5,968 bases of DNA, taken from NCBI GenBank assembly GCA_020851855.1, contig JADZBY010000454.1, positions 1-5,968 of the forward strand, written 5' to 3'. The notes beneath the pieces were generated by a model. It worked only from the letters and a program-made list of their open reading frames with translations. It ran no database searches and had not been told where the DNA came from. The position numbers and the translations under genes are program-made. Source of the DNA: Anaerolineae bacterium. Lineage in GTDB: Bacteria > Chloroflexota > Anaerolineae > Aggregatilineales > UBA2796. This document shows, piece by piece, positions 4,364-5,968 of the stretch. Positions within the stretch are counted from its first letter, which is position 1. Every line of letters begins with the position of its first letter.

Positions 4364-4825
4364 ATGCGCGAGAAGATTCACCCGACCTGGTATCCCGATG
4401 CCAAGGTCTCCTGTGCAGCGTGCGGGCGTACCTGGACCGTCGGCGCGACCCGCCCGACGCTTCAGGTAGACGTGTGCTCCAATTGCCACCCCTTCTACAC
4501 CGGCGAGCAGCGTATCGTCGACACCGAAGGGCGCGTGGACCGCTTCATGAAGCGCCTCGAAGTGCGCACCACTATCGCCGCGGACCAGGCCACCAAAGCC
4601 GTTGGCTCGCCCGATTTCCTGCTCTCCGAGCTGGGCATTGGCCGCCAGTATATTGAGCTGCTGGCGCAAAACGGCATCAGCACGGCGGGCCAGTTCATCG
4701 ACAAGCTCGAAAAAGACGGCGATGAGTCCATCGTCGATATTCGCGGCATCGGGCGCAAGGTCCTCACCGACATCAAAAAGAAGCTGCGCGCGCGCGGCTA
4801 CGAGCTGCCCGTCGTCCAGTCCTGA
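4364..4825 (+). CDS. rpmE: 50S ribosomal protein L31 fused to an RNAP alpha-CTD-like HhH domain
   Basis: The 153-residue product has two parts. Residues 1-65 are a standard bL31: start MREKIHP, zinc ligands C17, C20, C38 and C41 (CAAC and CSNC), then HPFYTGEQR (42-50) and GRVDRFMKR (56-64). A normal L31 of about 70 residues would end here. Residues 66-82 look like a linker, and residues 83-149 resemble the RNA polymerase alpha C-terminal domain: SELGIG, YIELLAQNGISTAGQFI (helices), then the helix-hairpin-helix IRGIGRKVLTDIKKKL and RARGYEL. By eye this last part aligns with E. coli alpha NLGKKSLTEIK...SRGLSL; K298 is kept, E302 becomes Asp, S299 becomes Val, and R265 seems lost. DNA or RNA binding is plausible but unproven. 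The ATG at 4364 with AAGGGA upstream fits L31; an in-frame GTG at 4322 would lie inside the leader hairpin. It is the last gene of the rplU-rpmA-rpmE cluster, before a strong terminator. Confidence 0.93.
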   Translation: MREKIHPTWYPDAKVSCAACGRTWTVGATRPTLQVDVCSNCHPFYTGEQRIVDTEGRVDRFMKRLEVRTTIAADQATKAVGSPDFLLSELGIGRQYIELLAQNGISTAGQFIDKLEKDGDESIVDIRGIGRKVLTDIKKKLRARGYELPVVQS

Positions 4826-4849
4826 CGCCTGAACCGGCTCGTTACCAGG

Positions 4850-4885
4850 AAAAGCACGTTGGCCCGCCCGCCAGCGTGCTTTTTT
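4850..4885 (+). terminator. Strong intrinsic terminator after rpmE
   Basis: AGCACGTTGG (4853-4862) pairs along all ten positions (one G-U) with CCAGCGTGCT (4871-4880) around an 8-base C-rich loop, followed by five further T residues (4881-4885). Four A residues at 4850-4853 precede the stem, so it could also work on the minus strand. It ends the rplU-rpmA-rpmE transcript 25 bp after the rpmE stop and isolates tdk, which begins 52 bp later. Confidence 0.92.
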
Positions 4886-4936
4886 CGCGACTTGCGTGGA
4901 ATTTCTTTGAGGCACTGAAAGGCTTTTCCGTCGTCC

Positions 4937-5506
4937 ATGAAGCACTATCACGGGCGCGTCGAGGTGATCTGTGGCAGCATGTTCAGCGGCAAGACCGAAG
5001 AGCTGATCCGGCGCGTGCGGCGGGCGCAAATCGCCAAACAGAACGTGCAGGTGTTCAAGCCGGTCATCGATACGCGCTACGCGGTGGGCCGGGTCACGTC
5101 CCACAACGGGCAGGACATCGAAGGGCACGCCTGCGCCAGCGCCGCCGAAATCCGCGCCCGTCTCCAGCCCGATACGACTGTGGTCGGCATTGACGAAGCC
5201 CAGTTTTTCAGCGACGATCTGATCGGATTGGTCGATGATCTGGCGGCGCGCGGCGTGCGGGTCATCGTGGCCGGGCTGGACCTCGACTTCCGGGGCGAGC
5301 CGTTCGGGCCGATTCCGCGGCTGATGTGCGCGGCGGAAGAGGTGGTCAAGCTGCATGCCATCTGCGTGGTGTGCGGCGACGAGGCCAGCCGCACGCAACG
5401 CCTGGTGAACGGCCAGCCGGCGCGCTACGACGATCCGATCATCATGATCGGGGCGGAAGAGAGCTACGAAGCGCGCTGCCGCCGCCACCATAGCGTGCCA
5501 CGCTAG
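4937..5506 (+). CDS. tdk: Thymidine kinase (type II, zinc-containing)
   Basis: This 189-residue cytosolic enzyme phosphorylates thymidine to dTMP with ATP in the pyrimidine salvage pathway. It shows the P-loop GSMFSGKT (13-20) near the N-terminus, the Walker-B-like DEAQFF (86-91) with the probable catalytic base E87, GLDLDFRGEPFG (113-124), the zinc pairs CVVC (C143, C146) and CRRH (C181, H184), and the nucleoside-binding lasso segment GAEESYEARC (172-181). Length is normal for type II TK (about 190-205). The ATG lies 14 nt after an AAAGG, a long spacing, so the ribosome binding site is weak, but no other start fits. The rpmE-tdk order is also found in Bacillus. The preceding terminator implies a separate promoter within 4886-4936, which I could not identify with confidence. 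Confidence 0.96.
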   Translation: MKHYHGRVEVICGSMFSGKTEELIRRVRRAQIAKQNVQVFKPVIDTRYAVGRVTSHNGQDIEGHACASAAEIRARLQPDTTVVGIDEAQFFSDDLIGLVDDLAARGVRVIVAGLDLDFRGEPFGPIPRLMCAAEEVVKLHAICVVCGDEASRTQRLVNGQPARYDDPIIMIGAEESYEARCRRHHSVPR

Positions 5507-5528
5507 GGAGAAATAACCGAGGGATTGT

Positions 5529-5670
5529 CCTCACCCCCTAACCCCCTCTCCATGCTGAGTACAGCATGGAGAGGGGGAAACCGCACCGACACGGCCAGTC
5601 TGTCCCCCCTGTCTACGCCGACGGGGTCCCCGCTGGGGTGGCGAGCGTGGAGAGGGGCCGGGGGTGAGAG
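5529..5670. repeat. CTCACCCCC-type palindromic repeat, copy C
   Basis: This 142-bp element ends in inverted repeats: CCTCACCCCCTAACCCCC at 5529-5546 against the GAGAGGGGCCGGGGGTGAG end near 5650-5669. The left end folds into a perfect 16-bp stem, 5542-5557 with 5562-5577, around an AGTA loop. The right 56 bases are nearly the reverse complement of the left part of copy B (1333-1392), so B and C lie in opposite orientations and are recombined versions of the same unit. It fills the gap between tdk and the ATL gene, ending 9 bp before the ATL ribosome binding site, and its hairpin may mark the tdk mRNA 3' end. No transposase is present. Confidence 0.82.
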
Positions 5671-5690
5671 TTAGCGCAAGGGAAAACACG

Positions 5691-5968
5691 ATGCCCAGCG
5701 ATTCCGACGGATTCCAGGCGCAGGTCTATGCGCTGGTGCGGCGCATCCCGGCGGGCAAAGTCGCCAGCTACGGCTGGATCGGCAGCGCGCTGGGCTACAC
5801 ACGCCGGGCGCGCATGGTTGGGCAGGCGCTCGCCCGGCTGCCCGCCAATTCCGGCGTGCCGTGGTACCGCGTGGTGAACTCCCAGCGCAAGATCAGCACC
5901 CGCGACTGGGAAGTGCCCGACATGCAACGCGAGCTTCTCGCAGCCGAGGGCGTGCGCTTCGATGGCGA
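5691..5968 (+). CDS. atl: Alkyltransferase-like (ATL) DNA repair protein, 3' end outside window
   Basis: The 92 visible residues match the C-terminal DNA-binding domain of O6-methylguanine-DNA methyltransferase, but the acceptor cysteine is replaced. Where MGMT has PCHRV, this has PWYRVV (57-62), with W58 in place of Cys. That is the mark of ATL proteins such as E. coli YbaZ, which bind O6-alkylguanine and flag it for nucleotide excision repair instead of transferring the alkyl group. Other visible features are AGKVASYG (21-28) with the nucleotide-flipping Tyr27, the helix-turn-helix around YTRRARMVGQAL with probable arginine finger R41, and the AAEGVRF end block. Tyr59 for the usual His is a small variation. 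AAGGGA 6 nt upstream supports the ATG at 5691. The frame is open to the window edge; ATLs are about 100-110 residues, so little is missing. Confidence 0.9.
   Translation, partial: MPSDSDGFQAQVYALVRRIPAGKVASYGWIGSALGYTRRARMVGQALARLPANSGVPWYRVVNSQRKISTRDWEVPDMQRELLAAEGVRFDG

Noticed and set aside
4876..5193. 105-codon plus-strand frame overlapping tdk
   Set aside because: It overlaps tdk in another frame and begins inside the terminator stem; no domain is visible.
3680..5491. 603-codon open frame on the minus strand
   Set aside because: It lies antisense to rplU, rpmA, rpmE and tdk, all of which have clear family motifs. Its translation is Ala/Arg/His-rich with no recognisable domain. Such long antisense frames are expected in GC-rich DNA with strong third-position bias.
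1..5968. CRISPR array, tRNA, rRNA or transposase gene
   Set aside because: I found no regularly spaced direct repeats, no tRNA cloverleaf or rRNA-like blocks, and no transposase motifs. The repeats present are palindromic and dispersed.

Overview
The window is GC-rich, gene-dense bacterial DNA. A type II thymidine kinase follows rpmE, an order also known from Bacillus. L27 starts directly at its mature N-terminus, and CTCACCCCC-type palindromic repeats litter the gaps between genes. Together these suggest a Chloroflexota-like organism (Anaerolineae or a relative). That placement is inference: there is no rRNA or phylogenetic marker set here to prove it.

Layout. Positions 1-238 hold two palindromic repeats and no gene. 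A DUF72/YecE-family TIM-barrel gene (239-1111, minus) follows. Next comes a 372-bp gap with a GC hairpin, an 18-bp palindrome beside a -10-like hexamer, and a second copy of the CTCACCCCC repeat. A fold-III PLP-dependent decarboxylase resembling a compact SpeA arginine decarboxylase (1484-2935, minus) comes next. The 647-bp divergent gap 2936-3582 contains the left-going leader of the decarboxylase, with a terminator-shaped hairpin, a complementary possible antiterminator arm and a small Arg-rich frame. It also contains a near-consensus sigma-70-type promoter driving the right-going ribosomal protein cluster.

The right-going cluster is rplU (L21), rpmA (L27) and rpmE (L31), closed by a strong intrinsic terminator at 4850-4885. 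The first two are ordinary 50S proteins. The L31 gene is not: a normal four-cysteine zinc L31 is followed by a C-terminal helix-hairpin-helix domain closely resembling the C-terminal domain of the RNA polymerase alpha subunit. Structured RNA lies immediately upstream of both rplU and rpmE and may act as ribosomal-protein leaders. Then come tdk, a third copy of the repeat, and an alkyltransferase-like (ATL) DNA repair gene that runs off the window end.

Most notable: (1) the L31-alphaCTD-like fusion; (2) a possible transcription attenuator with an Arg-rich mini-ORF ahead of an arginine-decarboxylase-like gene; (3) a repeat family present in three copies within 6 kb. All functional assignments come from motif recognition by eye; no database search was run.
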